Position numbers and translations under genes: made by a program
Notes under the pieces: generated by a model
The model's input: only the letters and a program-made list of their open reading frames with translations
Told to the model about the DNA's origin: nothing
Databases searched by the model: none
Part shown: positions 1-6,363 of the stretch, one piece after another
How the letters are laid out: each line of letters begins with the position of its first letter
Position numbering within the stretch: the first letter of the stretch is position 1
Assembly (NCBI GenBank): GCA_019749855.1
Contig: JAIEPI010000080.1
Span: 1-7,511, forward strand
DNA: 7,511 nt
Direction: 5' to 3'
Origin: Rickettsiales bacterium
Lineage (GTDB): Bacteria > Pseudomonadota > Alphaproteobacteria > Rickettsiales > UBA998

Positions 1-573
1 GCTAAAGCCGGTGGATTCGCCAATGTGAAGGTACCATTTGTTGCTGGCAGAACCGATGCATCACAGGAAATGACGGACGTCGCAGCGTTTGCGCCACTGG
101 AGCCAGTCAGTGATGGTTTCCGTAATTATTACCGTGCGGGCAGCGCGCATTCACCGGCGGAAATGCTGGTGGATCGTGCGGCATTGCTCAATCTCTCTGT
201 ACCTGAGATGACGGTGCTGGTGGGCGGCATGCGGGCTTTGGGGGCCAATGCGGCCCAGTCAAAGCACGGCTTGTTGAGTGACAAACCCGAAACATTGAGC
301 AATGATTTCTTTGTCAATCTGCTGGATATGTCCACGGTATGGAAAAAATCATCGCAATCGGAATCCCTCTATGAGGGCCATGACCGCAAAACGGATGCCT
401 TGCGGTGGACGGCGACGCCGGTTGATTTGATCTTTGGTTCCAATTCTGAGCTTCGCGCTGTCGCTGAGGTCTATGCCTCAAAAGACAGCAAAGAAATGTT
501 CGTCACGGATTTCATCAATGCATGGAACAAGGTGATGAATCTCGACCGTTACAAAGACGGTGAGAAAATCTAG
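1..573 (+). CDS. katG: Catalase-peroxidase KatG, C-terminal part (5' end outside window)
   Basis: This is the last 190 codons of a bifunctional haem catalase-peroxidase, which removes hydrogen peroxide in the cytoplasm. The frame is open from base 1 and the family match starts before the first possible internal start (GTG at 25), so the gene is cut by the window edge rather than truncated. Visible family segments, counted in the fragment, are PFVAGRTDASQE (12-23), LEPVSDGFRNY (33-43), PEMTVLVGGMRALGAN (68-83), NDFFVNLLDM (101-110), the LIFGSNSELRAVAEVYAS stretch (143-160) and the terminal AWNKVMNLDRY (174-184). This is the C-terminal, haem-free repeat domain of the family. The catalytic Arg/Trp/His and the Met-Tyr-Trp adduct lie in the missing N-terminal half, so activity cannot be judged. 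The stop TAG is followed after 12 bases by a strong hairpin terminator. No frameshift is seen. Confidence 0.96.
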   Translation, partial: AKAGGFANVKVPFVAGRTDASQEMTDVAAFAPLEPVSDGFRNYYRAGSAHSPAEMLVDRAALLNLSVPEMTVLVGGMRALGANAAQSKHGLLSDKPETLSNDFFVNLLDMSTVWKKSSQSESLYEGHDRKTDALRWTATPVDLIFGSNSELRAVAEVYASKDSKEMFVTDFINAWNKVMNLDRYKDGEKI

Positions 574-585
574 GCAGCATCGCAG

Positions 586-624
586 GCTACGGCGTGATTG
601 TATTGCACCCAATCACGCCGTAGC
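586..624 (+). terminator. Hairpin terminator after katG
   Basis: A perfect 15-bp inverted repeat (586-600 with 610-624, arm GCTACGGCGTGATTG) closes a 9-nt loop, 12 bases after the katG stop. It is followed by the modest T-rich tract TAGATTTTGGTTT. The stem is long and GC-rich but the T tract is imperfect, so it may act as a terminator or an mRNA 3'-end stabiliser. Confidence 0.75.
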
Positions 625-658
625 TAGATTTTGGTTTCGCAAAAAATAGCGAATTAAA

Positions 659-763
659 TGGTCGGGGCGAGAGGATTGACGCTTCGCCTGCTGGCTTCGC
701 GCCCTTTGGGTCTCTCGGCTACGCCTCGATTTCCAAAAATTCTGCTGAATTTTTGTCGAACCT
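659..763 (-). pseudogene. Interrupted 3' fragment of a tRNA-Pro gene
   Basis: Bases 659-677 (TGGTCGGGGCGAGAGGATT) are identical to 829-847, the 3' end of the intact tRNA-Pro: CCA, discriminator base, the 3' acceptor strand and the 3' side of the T arm. The copy lies exactly 170 bp away in the same orientation. After 677 the match is lost, but TCGAACCT at 756-763 matches the next stretch of the T loop and 5' T stem (847-854). It therefore looks like the 3' quarter of a second tRNA-Pro split in its T loop by 78 bp. The 19-nt match is certain. The 8-nt continuation is suggestive only. No D arm or anticodon arm is recognisable nearby, so no functional tRNA can form. An alternative reading is an attachment-site duplication left by an integrative element. 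Confidence 0.6.
678..755. repeat. 78-bp insert with terminal AT-rich hairpin inside the tRNA fragment
   Basis: This segment separates the two parts of the tRNA-Pro 3' fragment. Its last 22 bases are a perfect hairpin (CAAAAATTC at 734-742 pairs with GAATTTTTG at 747-755, loop TGCT) that ends exactly at the junction with the resumed tRNA sequence. Its first part shares the ordered words CGCTTCG, CCTG, CTCTCG and GCTACGC with the 94-bp tandem repeat upstream of the tRNA (955-995), so the two may belong to one degenerate repeat family. No reading frame of note is present. That it is a mobile palindromic element is inference. Confidence 0.4.
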
Positions 764-790
764 AACGGTTCTCATAGCCATACAACCGAA

Positions 791-905
<115 letters not shown>

Positions 906-923
906 ACAGAAATGTGTATTAGC

Positions 924-952
924 ATTTTCATCCGCGCAGCTGGTAGTGAAAA
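924..952 (-). promoter_or_regulatory. Proximal promoter of tRNA-Pro (P1)
   Basis: On the minus strand, TTTTCA (complement of 947-952) and GAAAAT (complement of 924-929) are separated by exactly 17 bp, each 4 of 6 to the sigma-70 consensus. Initiation would fall about 12 bases before the tRNA 5' end, which fits a tRNA leader. Confidence 0.5.
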
Positions 953-1017
953 GTCGCTTCGTCCTGTCGGACTCTCGCTGGGGGCTGCGCTACGCTAGGG
1001 CAGAAATGTGTATTAGC

Positions 1018-1046
1018 ATTATACTTCGCGCAGCTGGTAGTGAAAA
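1018..1046 (-). promoter_or_regulatory. Distal, duplicated promoter upstream of tRNA-Pro (P2)
   Basis: The second repeat unit contains the same -35, TTTTCA (complement of 1041-1046), the same 17-bp spacer and a perfect -10, TATAAT (complement of 1018-1023). It lies 94 bp upstream of P1. Transcripts from here would run through a broken copy of the tRNA 5' end before the real tRNA. Confidence 0.5.
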
Positions 1047-1097
1047 GTCGCTTCGTCCTGCCGGACTCTCGCTTGGGGGCTGCGCTACGCCAGGGCA

Positions 1098-1365
1098 CCA
1101 TGTCTGCACCCGCATTCAACAGGCACACATTTGTGGATGCATAGTATTGGAGCAGGGGGCTGTCAATCATAGGAATGCGGCAAAATAATCACTTTGCGCA
1201 AGTTTCTTTTTGTTTGCCTCGCGCTAGGGCTTCCGCTCTTGCGATTCCTGAAGCCTATGGTTAGATGGAATATGTAGGTAAGTGTTTCTTTAACTTTGTG
1301 TGAGACACTCCTATATAGATAGATAATGAACGCAATAGCGCTCATACCAACAGAATGGACGACGC
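1098..1365. other. Gene-free clpX upstream region with a nested hairpin
   Basis: No convincing protein or RNA gene is visible here. The clearest structure is an imperfect hairpin at 1225-1257. TAGGGCTTC (1225-1233) pairs with GAAGCCTA (1250-1257) with one bulged G, and encloses a small nested stem CGC-TCTT-GCG (1234-1243). No T tract follows on either strand, so it does not look like a terminator. The last 80 bases contain the candidate clpX promoter. No clpP is present here, although that gene commonly precedes clpX. Confidence 0.5.
1288..1317 (+). promoter_or_regulatory. Candidate clpX promoter, possibly heat-shock type
   Basis: CTTTAA (1288-1293) and CCTATATA (1310-1317) lie 16 bp apart, about 50 bases before the clpX start. 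They resemble the heat-shock sigma-32 pattern of alphaproteobacteria (CTTGAA then CYTATNT). The same stretch can also be read as a weak sigma-70 promoter, TTAACT-16-TATATA. ClpX is often heat-inducible, which favours the first reading, but sequence alone cannot decide. Confidence 0.35.
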
Positions 1366-1369
1366 ATGA
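1355..1369 (+). other. Four-codon mini-frame overlapping the clpX start
   Basis: ATGGACGACGCATGA encodes M-D-D-A and stops at the TGA that shares bases with the clpX ATG (ATGA overlap). No Shine-Dalgarno sequence precedes either ATG. It may be chance or may allow translational coupling. An identically placed mini-frame precedes lon. Confidence 0.3.
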
Positions 1370-2640
1370 CGAAGACAGGCAAAGAGACCAAAAATACCCG
1401 TTACTGCTCATTTTGCGGCAAAAGTGAGCATGAGGTGCGTAAGCTGATTGCTGGCCCCACGGTGTTTATCTGCGACGAATGCGTTGAGCTGTGCATGGAT
1501 ATTATCCGCACCGCCGATAAAACAGTGGTGGAGCATGATGACGATCACATTGCTAAACCGCACGAAATTCGCAAAGTGCTGGATGATTATGTCATCGGTC
1601 AGGAACAGGCGAAAAAGATACTCTCAGTGGCGGTTTATAACCATTATAAGCGTATTTCCCTGATTGAAAAAGGCAGCGAAATCGAGCTGCAGAAATCCAA
1701 CATCCTGCTGCTTGGCCCGACCGGTTGCGGCAAGACGTTGCTGGCGCAAACGCTGGCGCGCATTCTTGATGTGCCGTTCACCATGGCCGACGCCACCACG
1801 CTCACCGAGGCTGGCTATGTCGGTGAGGATGTCGAAAACATCATCCTGCGCTTGCTTCAGGCGGCGGATTATAACGTTGATCGTGCACAGCGCGGCATCG
1901 TCTATATTGATGAGGTCGATAAAATCTCGCGTAAATCTGACAACCCATCCATCACGCGTGATGTCTCCGGTGAGGGTGTTCAGCAGGCCTTGCTGAAAAT
2001 CATGGAGGGGACGGTGGCGTCGGTGCCACCGCAAGGCGGGCGCAAGCATCCGCAACAGGAATTCCTGCAGGTTGATACCTCCAACATCCTCTTTATTTGT
2101 GGCGGTGCGTTTGCTGGTCTCGATAAAATCATTGCGGCGCGTGGCAAAGGGTCATCCATTGGCTTTGGCGCTGATGTTCGCAGTGAAGAAGGGCTGCGCC
2201 CGGGTGAGTTGCTCGCCCGCGTTGAGCCGGAAGATTTGCTCAAGTTTGGCTTGATTCCTGAGTTCGTTGGCCGTTTGCCAGTAATTGCGACGTTGAATGA
2301 TCTCGATGAGCAGGCACTGGTGAATATCCTCACCGAGCCTAAAAATGCTCTGGTGAAGCAATATCGCAAGCTCTTTGAGATGGAAGAGGTGAAGCTCTCC
2401 TTCTCTGACGATGCGCTGAAGGCGATTGCTAAAAAAGCCATCAAACGCAAAACAGGTGCTCGCGGCTTGCGCGCCATCATGGAGGAGCATCTGCTCAATC
2501 TGATGTATGCGATTCCAGAACTGGAAACTGTTTCAGAAGTGGTGATCAACGGCGAAAACATCGAAAAAAGTACCGAGCCAATGGTGGTGCATCAGCGCAC
2601 GCCAAAAGCAGCCGCTGGCGACACTCCATCTAAAAACTAG
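1366..2640 (+). CDS. clpX: ATP-dependent Clp protease ATP-binding subunit ClpX
   Basis: ClpX is the AAA+ unfoldase that recognises tagged proteins (for example ssrA-tagged chains), unfolds them with ATP and feeds them to ClpP in the cytoplasm. At 424 aa it has the normal family length. In order it shows a C4 zinc-binding domain (C14, C17, C36, C39) for substrate and adaptor binding, Walker A GPTGCGKT (117-124), pore-1 loop GYVG (150-153), Walker B VYIDEVDK (179-186, D182/E183), the RKH loop (226-228), the IGF loop that docks on ClpP (265-267), arginine finger R303 in EFVGRLP, and sensor 2 GARGLR with R366. All key residues are present. The ATG at 1366 gives the expected N-terminus. It has no good Shine-Dalgarno site and overlaps a four-codon frame. 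clpP is not adjacent, and a strong terminator follows, so clpX appears to be its own transcription unit. The start is the only uncertain point. Confidence 0.99.
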   Translation: MTKTGKETKNTRYCSFCGKSEHEVRKLIAGPTVFICDECVELCMDIIRTADKTVVEHDDDHIAKPHEIRKVLDDYVIGQEQAKKILSVAVYNHYKRISLIEKGSEIELQKSNILLLGPTGCGKTLLAQTLARILDVPFTMADATTLTEAGYVGEDVENIILRLLQAADYNVDRAQRGIVYIDEVDKISRKSDNPSITRDVSGEGVQQALLKIMEGTVASVPPQGGRKHPQQEFLQVDTSNILFICGGAFAGLDKIIAARGKGSSIGFGADVRSEEGLRPGELLARVEPEDLLKFGLIPEFVGRLPVIATLNDLDEQALVNILTEPKNALVKQYRKLFEMEEVKLSFSDDALKAIAKKAIKRKTGARGLRAIMEEHLLNLMYAIPELETVSEVVINGENIEKSTEPMVVHQRTPKAAAGDTPSKN

Positions 2641-2650
2641 ACGACTAATC

Positions 2651-2692
2651 AGGATGCACATGAGCTAATGCGCTTTGTGCATCCTTTTTATT
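2651..2692 (+). terminator. Intrinsic terminator after clpX
   Basis: AGGATGCACA (2651-2660) pairs perfectly with TGTGCATCCT (2676-2685) around a 15-nt loop and runs into TTTTTATT. It starts 11 bases after the clpX stop and separates clpX from lon. Confidence 0.9.
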
Positions 2693-2752
2693 GAATGCAC
2701 CATGACATTAAGTGCTTGTAGGTTTCTACGTGCGTTGTTTTTTCAGGGTTTT

Positions 2753-2803
2753 TTGAAAAGTTTTTGCAAAGCTCTGGTAATGACCGCTGCGCACCTCTAT
2801 ATT
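2753..2803 (+). promoter_or_regulatory. Probable lon promoter region
   Basis: After the clpX terminator, lon must have its own promoter in 2693-2833. Candidate elements are TTGAAA (2753-2758) with TAATGA (2778-2783), whose 19-bp spacing is long, and TATATT (2798-2803) in CCTCTATATT, which resembles the -10 ahead of clpX but lacks a clear -35. T-rich runs occupy 2738-2765. No single pair is convincing. Confidence 0.25.
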
Positions 2804-2822
2804 ATCAGTAGCAACCTATTGA

Positions 2823-2837
2823 ATGATTGAGTCATGA
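2823..2837 (+). other. Four-codon mini-frame overlapping the lon start
   Basis: ATGATTGAGTCATGA encodes M-I-E-S and stops at the TGA overlapping the lon ATG (ATGA). The mini-frame ATG lies 11 bases before the lon ATG, exactly as in clpX, and neither ATG has a recognisable ribosome-binding site. Confidence 0.3.
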
Positions 2838-5248
2838 CCGAATCACAAACAATGATTATTCCCGTTCTGCCACTCCGCGACATTGTCGTGTTTCCTGGCA
2901 TGGTCGTGCCGCTCTTCGTTGGTCGGGAAAAGTCCGTGAAGGCACTTGAGAGCGTGGTGAAGCATGATAATCGCATCTTGCTCATCTCGCAGAAAGACGG
3001 CTCTCAGGATGATCCGGCAGTGAATGAGCTCTATAAGATTGGAACGGTGGCCTCGGTATTGCAGTTGCTGCGCCTGCCGGATGGTACGGTTAAAGTGTTG
3101 GTGGAAGGCGTGCGTCGCGCACGTGTGCTGGAGGCAATCCCCAACAGCGAATATCATCAGGTGACGGCTGAAACACTGGACGAAATCGTTGGCGACCGTC
3201 AGGAGATGGAAGCGATGTTCCGCACCGTGACCACGCAATTTGAGCAGTATGTTAAACTAAACAAAAAAATTCAGCCTGAAACTCTGGGTGCGGTACTGAA
3301 AATCACTAATCCATCGGCGCTCGCCGATACCGTGGCGGCGCATATGCAGATTGATATTGCGGCCAAGCAGGAAATTCTGGAGATGCTGGGCGTCGCTGAG
3401 CGCTTGGAGCAGGTCTATGCGCTGATGGAATCAGAGATCAGTGTTCTCAATACGGAGAAGCGTATCCGCTCGCGTGTGAAACGCCAGATGGAGAAAACGC
3501 AGCGTGAGTATTACCTCAACGAGCAAATGAAGGCGATCCAGAAAGAGCTGGGCGAGGGCGAGGATGGCAAGGATGAAATCAGTGAGCTGGAAGAGCGCGT
3601 AGCGAAAACTAAGCTCTCGAAGGAGGCGCGTGAGAAATGCGTGGCTGAGCTGAAAAAGCTGCGCTCCATGAGCGGCATGTCGGCTGAAGCGTCGGTGATT
3701 CGTAATTACATCGACTGGATGGTGTCTATTCCGTGGAAAAAACCCACCAAAATCCTGCGTGATCTGAAACGTGCGCAACGCGTGCTTGACGAGGATCACT
3801 ACGGGCTGGAGAAGGTCAAAGAGCGCATCTTGGAATATCTGGCAGTGCATGAGCGCACAAACACCTTGCGCGGCCCGATTCTGTGCTTGGTTGGCCCACC
3901 CGGGGTCGGCAAAACCTCGCTCGCGAAATCCATCGCCCGTGCCACCAACCGCAATTATGTGCGTATATCGCTCGGTGGTGTGCGCGATGAAGCGGAGGTG
4001 CGTGGTCATCGCCGCACTTATATCGGTTCCATGCCCGGGAAATTCATTCAATCCATGAAGAAAGCGAAATCATCCAACCCGCTGATGCTGCTCGATGAGA
4101 TTGATAAAATGGGCCATGATTTCCGTGGCGATCCGGCGGCGGCACTGCTGGAAGTACTTGATCCTGAACAAAACAAAGCCTTCAACGATCATTACCTTGA
4201 GGTGGATTACGACCTGTCCAACGTGATGTTTATTGCGACTGCGAACTCACTGAACATGCCGCGCCCACTGATGGATCGCATGGAGATTATTCGCATCCCG
4301 GGCTATACTGAGGACGAAAAACTCAACATCGCCAAAACCCACCTGATTCCTAAGCAAGTGAAAGATCACGGCTTGAAGAAAGAAGAGTGGAGTCTTGCTG
4401 ATGACGCCGTGCGCGATATTATCCGCTACTATACGCGTGAGGCGGGTGTGCGTAGTCTGGAGCGCGAAATCGCGTCGCTGGCGCGTAAGTCGATCAAGAC
4501 GATTCTGCTCAAGGGCAAAGAAAAAGTCGCCGTGACATCGCGCAATCTGGGAAAGTTTCTGGGTGTGCGCCGATTCAATTACGGCATGGCAGAGCAGGAA
4601 GATCTGGTCGGCATGACCACGGGCCTTGCCTACACCGAAGTGGGCGGTGATTTGCTAACCATCGAATCGGTGACGGTGCCTGGCAAAGGGCGCATTACCT
4701 TCACCGGTAAACTTGGTGACGTGATGAAGGAATCTATGCAGGCGGCGTTCTTCTTTGTGAAATCACGCGCGCATACTTTTGGCATCAATCCCGATGTGTT
4801 TCAAACCAAGGACATCCACGTGCACGTGCCGGAAGGGGCGACACCGAAGGACGGACCAAGCGCGGGGATTGCCATTTGCACGACCATTGTTTCCGTGCTG
4901 ACGGGCATTCCGGTGCGTCGTAGTGTGGCGATGACGGGAGAAGTGACGCTGCGTGGACGCGTTCTGCCTATTGGCGGGCTGAAGGAAAAGCTGCTCGCCG
5001 CGCATCGCGGTGGCATTACCACCGTGTTGATTCCTGAGGAGAATGTAAAGGATCTGGAAGATATTCCCGATAACGTCAAGCGTGGCTTGACCATTGTTCC
5101 GGTGGGCAAGGTAGAGGATGTGCTCCGTAACGCGCTGGTGGAAGAGCCGCAGGCGATTGAGTGGCCGGTGGTGGCAGATTCACCTGTCGTCGTGCCACCC
5201 GCAACTGAGGCAACAACGGAGAGTGACGGCGGCATCGTCACGCATTAA
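2834..5248 (+). CDS. lon: ATP-dependent endopeptidase Lon (LonA type)
   Basis: Lon is a cytoplasmic hexameric AAA+ serine protease that degrades misfolded and short-lived regulatory proteins. The 804 aa carry the N-terminal substrate-binding domain (about 8-200, starting IIPVLPLRDIVVFPGMVVPLFVGREKS-like), a helical, charged linker (about 205-275), and an AAA+ module with Walker A GPPGVGKT (354-361) and Walker B LMLLDEID (417-424, D421/E422). The C-terminal protease domain has the Ser-Lys dyad: S676 in PKDGPSAG and K719 in GGLKEKLLAAHR. The 43-residue spacing of the dyad is the same as in E. coli Lon. The protein is slightly longer than the E. coli enzyme because of a Pro/Val/Thr-rich tail (about 775-804) that may be disordered. 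The ATG at 2834 fits the family N-terminus, although it lacks a Shine-Dalgarno site. The gene follows a clpX terminator and ends at a strong terminator, so it is monocistronic. hupB, often next in alphaproteobacteria, is absent here. Confidence 0.99.
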   Translation: MTESQTMIIPVLPLRDIVVFPGMVVPLFVGREKSVKALESVVKHDNRILLISQKDGSQDDPAVNELYKIGTVASVLQLLRLPDGTVKVLVEGVRRARVLEAIPNSEYHQVTAETLDEIVGDRQEMEAMFRTVTTQFEQYVKLNKKIQPETLGAVLKITNPSALADTVAAHMQIDIAAKQEILEMLGVAERLEQVYALMESEISVLNTEKRIRSRVKRQMEKTQREYYLNEQMKAIQKELGEGEDGKDEISELEERVAKTKLSKEAREKCVAELKKLRSMSGMSAEASVIRNYIDWMVSIPWKKPTKILRDLKRAQRVLDEDHYGLEKVKERILEYLAVHERTNTLRGPILCLVGPPGVGKTSLAKSIARATNRNYVRISLGGVRDEAEVRGHRRTYIGSMPGKFIQSMKKAKSSNPLMLLDEIDKMGHDFRGDPAAALLEVLDPEQNKAFNDHYLEVDYDLSNVMFIATANSLNMPRPLMDRMEIIRIPGYTEDEKLNIAKTHLIPKQVKDHGLKKEEWSLADDAVRDIIRYYTREAGVRSLEREIASLARKSIKTILLKGKEKVAVTSRNLGKFLGVRRFNYGMAEQEDLVGMTTGLAYTEVGGDLLTIESVTVPGKGRITFTGKLGDVMKESMQAAFFFVKSRAHTFGINPDVFQTKDIHVHVPEGATPKDGPSAGIAICTTIVSVLTGIPVRRSVAMTGEVTLRGRVLPIGGLKEKLLAAHRGGITTVLIPEENVKDLEDIPDNVKRGLTIVPVGKVEDVLRNALVEEPQAIEWPVVADSPVVVPPATEATTESDGGIVTH

Positions 5249-5256
5249 TCCACCAT

Positions 5257-5282
5257 TCACGGTCACGGATCACGGTCACGGA
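5257..5282. repeat. Short tandem repeat, 2 x 13 bp
   Basis: TCACGGTCACGGA occurs twice in direct succession (5257-5269, 5270-5282), itself made of TCACGG words, four in all. It lies between the lon stop and the terminator. Its origin is probably replication slippage and no function is evident. Confidence 0.8.
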
Positions 5283-5295
5283 CTTAGCAGACACA

Positions 5296-5328
5296 AAAAA
5301 AGGAGCCTCAACGTGAGGCTCCTTTTTT
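5296..5328. terminator. Bidirectional terminator between lon and the minus-strand block
   Basis: A 15-bp perfect stem consists of AGGAGCCTCA (5301-5310) pairing with TGAGGCTCCT (5314-5323) around loop ACG. It is extended by an A run (5296-5300) and T run (5324-5328). A-tract and T-tract flanks make it active in both directions. It serves lon on the plus strand and, 22 bases beyond its stop, the convergent 212-aa gene on the minus strand. Confidence 0.93.
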
Positions 5329-5350
5329 GCTAACCGAAGGAGGAGTCGGA

Positions 5351-5989
5351 TTATAGCTGGCGAGCGGGGCCTTGTTGGCTCGCTGCAAGGTTTGCAGTAT
5401 GTGCGCCGATCACAGGATGCGGCGTCGCAGGCGGCGCGGTCGGATGTGCCCCCGCTTCCGCCATGACTGCTTGCTGTGCAGGCGGAGTTGCGAGTGCTGC
5501 CTGTGCGGCGGCCTGAATTTCTGGCGACACCATAATGGGTTGTTGTCCCGCGGCGGGCTGTGGTGCGAGCGTGCTCGCGGTCTGCGATGTAGTTGCCGGG
5601 GTTTGCAGTGTCACTGTCTGATGGCCAAGTGGGTTATCAGCGTTGGGGCCTTGCTCCACGGCCTGCTTGGCCCGTTCGGCCAGTTCCTTAGCAGCAGGCC
5701 CGAGCAAGCCTTCCTTGCTAAGCGCGTCGAGCTGCGCTGTCAATCGTCCTGGCTCCACCTGACCTTGCGGCGGTACGCTGAAGCCCGTAATGGCTGTCTT
5801 GTCCATGATATGACCGGGGGCCGATACCATATGAATGGTCACGCCGCCTTTCGGACTGAATTCAATGTTGGCCACCTGCTGGGTGTTGAGTACGCGCCCG
5901 ATGGCCTGCGATGGGAGGGAACCTTCGTGAAGTTCCTTGGCCGGGGTTTCAGCAGCGGGGGATGTGGCAGTGAGTGTATCTGTTGTCAT
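5351..5989 (-). CDS. Unrecognised 212-aa Ala/Pro/Gln-rich protein
   Basis: No family is recognised. The protein has an N-terminal Thr/Ala-rich stretch (1-20), a central part that looks folded (about 25-115) with strand-like VANIEFSPKGGVTIHMV (39-55) and a charged helix (about 82-113), then a low-complexity tail (about 125-212) rich in Ala, Pro, Gln and Thr. It has no Cys, Trp or Tyr, no signal peptide and no membrane segment. The ATG at 5989 is chosen because TGAGGA lies just before it. A TTG start at 6010 would overlap the upstream gene. The stop of the upstream 79-aa gene lies inside this TGAGGA, leaving 7 bp between the genes, so the two are probably one operon and translationally coupled. 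A terminator follows 22 bases after the stop. The opposite strand has a longer open frame, but it is Cys/Arg/Trp-rich and implausible as protein. The coding call is fairly sure and the function is unknown. Confidence 0.8.
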   Translation of the reverse strand: MTTDTLTATSPAAETPAKELHEGSLPSQAIGRVLNTQQVANIEFSPKGGVTIHMVSAPGHIMDKTAITGFSVPPQGQVEPGRLTAQLDALSKEGLLGPAAKELAERAKQAVEQGPNADNPLGHQTVTLQTPATTSQTASTLAPQPAAGQQPIMVSPEIQAAAQAALATPPAQQAVMAEAGAHPTAPPATPHPVIGAHTANLAASQQGPARQL

Positions 5990-5996
5990 GGCGTCC

Positions 5997-6236
5997 TCAG
6001 GCGAGTGCAAGGCTGGCTGTGCGATATTCTGAGGCGGTCAGAATCACTTCAGCGAATTTTGGCGAGAAAAGCTTGTTCAGCACCATGCGTTTGATGGAAT
6101 CCTGAAAATGGCGACGGCGTTCTTCATTGAGCATGGTGTTGACGGTAATCGCGCTCAGGCCACCATCGGCAATCGGGTTGCTGCACAATACATAGCCATT
6201 ATCGAGTGGCACGATATAATCCAGTGGATCGAACAT
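5997..6236 (-). CDS. Unrecognised 79-aa protein, first gene of a two-gene unit
   Basis: No family is recognised. The product is a small soluble protein. Its N-terminal part looks beta-like (MFDPLDYIVPLDNGYVLCSN, 1-20) and its C-terminal part helical and basic (NEERRRHFQDSIKRMVLNKLF, 37-57). There is one Cys (18) and no membrane segment. The ATG at 6236 is preferred because GGAG (complement of 6248-6251) lies 11 bases upstream. A GTG at 6260 would add eight residues but has a poorer ribosome site. The TGA stop is embedded in the Shine-Dalgarno of the following 212-aa gene. A candidate promoter (6283-6310) lies directly upstream, so the pair may be transcribed independently of the S24 regulator gene, with possible readthrough from it. 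That the two products act together is inferred from spacing only. Confidence 0.72.
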   Translation of the reverse strand: MFDPLDYIVPLDNGYVLCSNPIADGGLSAITVNTMLNEERRRHFQDSIKRMVLNKLFSPKFAEVILTASEYRTASLALA

Positions 6237-6282
6237 TGAAAAAAGTGCTCCGTCATTCACATTGCTTATGAATTGATACTAC

Positions 6283-6310
6283 AAAATATGGGGGCGCTTG
6301 TGTGTGACAG
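6283..6310 (-). promoter_or_regulatory. Candidate promoter of the two unknown genes
   Basis: On the minus strand, CTGTCA (complement of 6305-6310) and TATTTT (complement of 6283-6288) are separated by 16 bp, each 4 of 6 to consensus. This is the same -10 and spacing as the S24 regulator promoter. It lies in the 127-bp gap between the regulator and the 79-aa gene. Confidence 0.4.
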
Positions 6311-6363
6311 TTTGGTGAAAGTTTGCTGCGGTGTGATGATATGAGAGTTACGGCTGGCCTGAA

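Noticed and set aside
25..573. A separate 182-aa gene starting with GTG at 25
   Set aside because: The KatG match extends upstream to base 1 in the same frame, so this is an internal codon of a gene cut by the window edge.
928..1188. Overlapping 80-codon frames on both strands across the tandem repeat
   Set aside because: Both frames are generated by the 94-bp repeat and the tRNA 5' sequence. They lack ribosome sites and are not protein-like.
1225..1257. Terminator or small RNA upstream of clpX
   Set aside because: The hairpin is imperfect and has no T tract on either strand. No promoter or end signal defines an RNA gene, so it is only described as structure.
1980..2561. 193-codon minus-strand frame inside clpX
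   Set aside because: It is antisense to conserved ClpX motifs, with a Ser/Arg-rich product and no family features.
2763..2770. TTTGCAAA upstream of lon as a third site for the S24 regulator
   Set aside because: A six-base TTGCAA core is expected by chance once or twice in a window this size. This copy is single and lacks the flanking bases and pairing of 7048-7095.
3431..4051. 206-codon minus-strand frame inside lon
   Set aside because: It is antisense to an unambiguous, fully conserved lon segment. Its His/Phe/Leu-rich product has no recognisable domain and there is no ribosome site, so it is a shadow frame.
5372..6094. 240-codon plus-strand open frame opposite the two unknown genes
   Set aside because: Its translation is extremely rich in Cys, Arg and Trp with no domain. 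The minus-strand frames have plausible composition, good ribosome sites, coupled spacing and a matching terminator.
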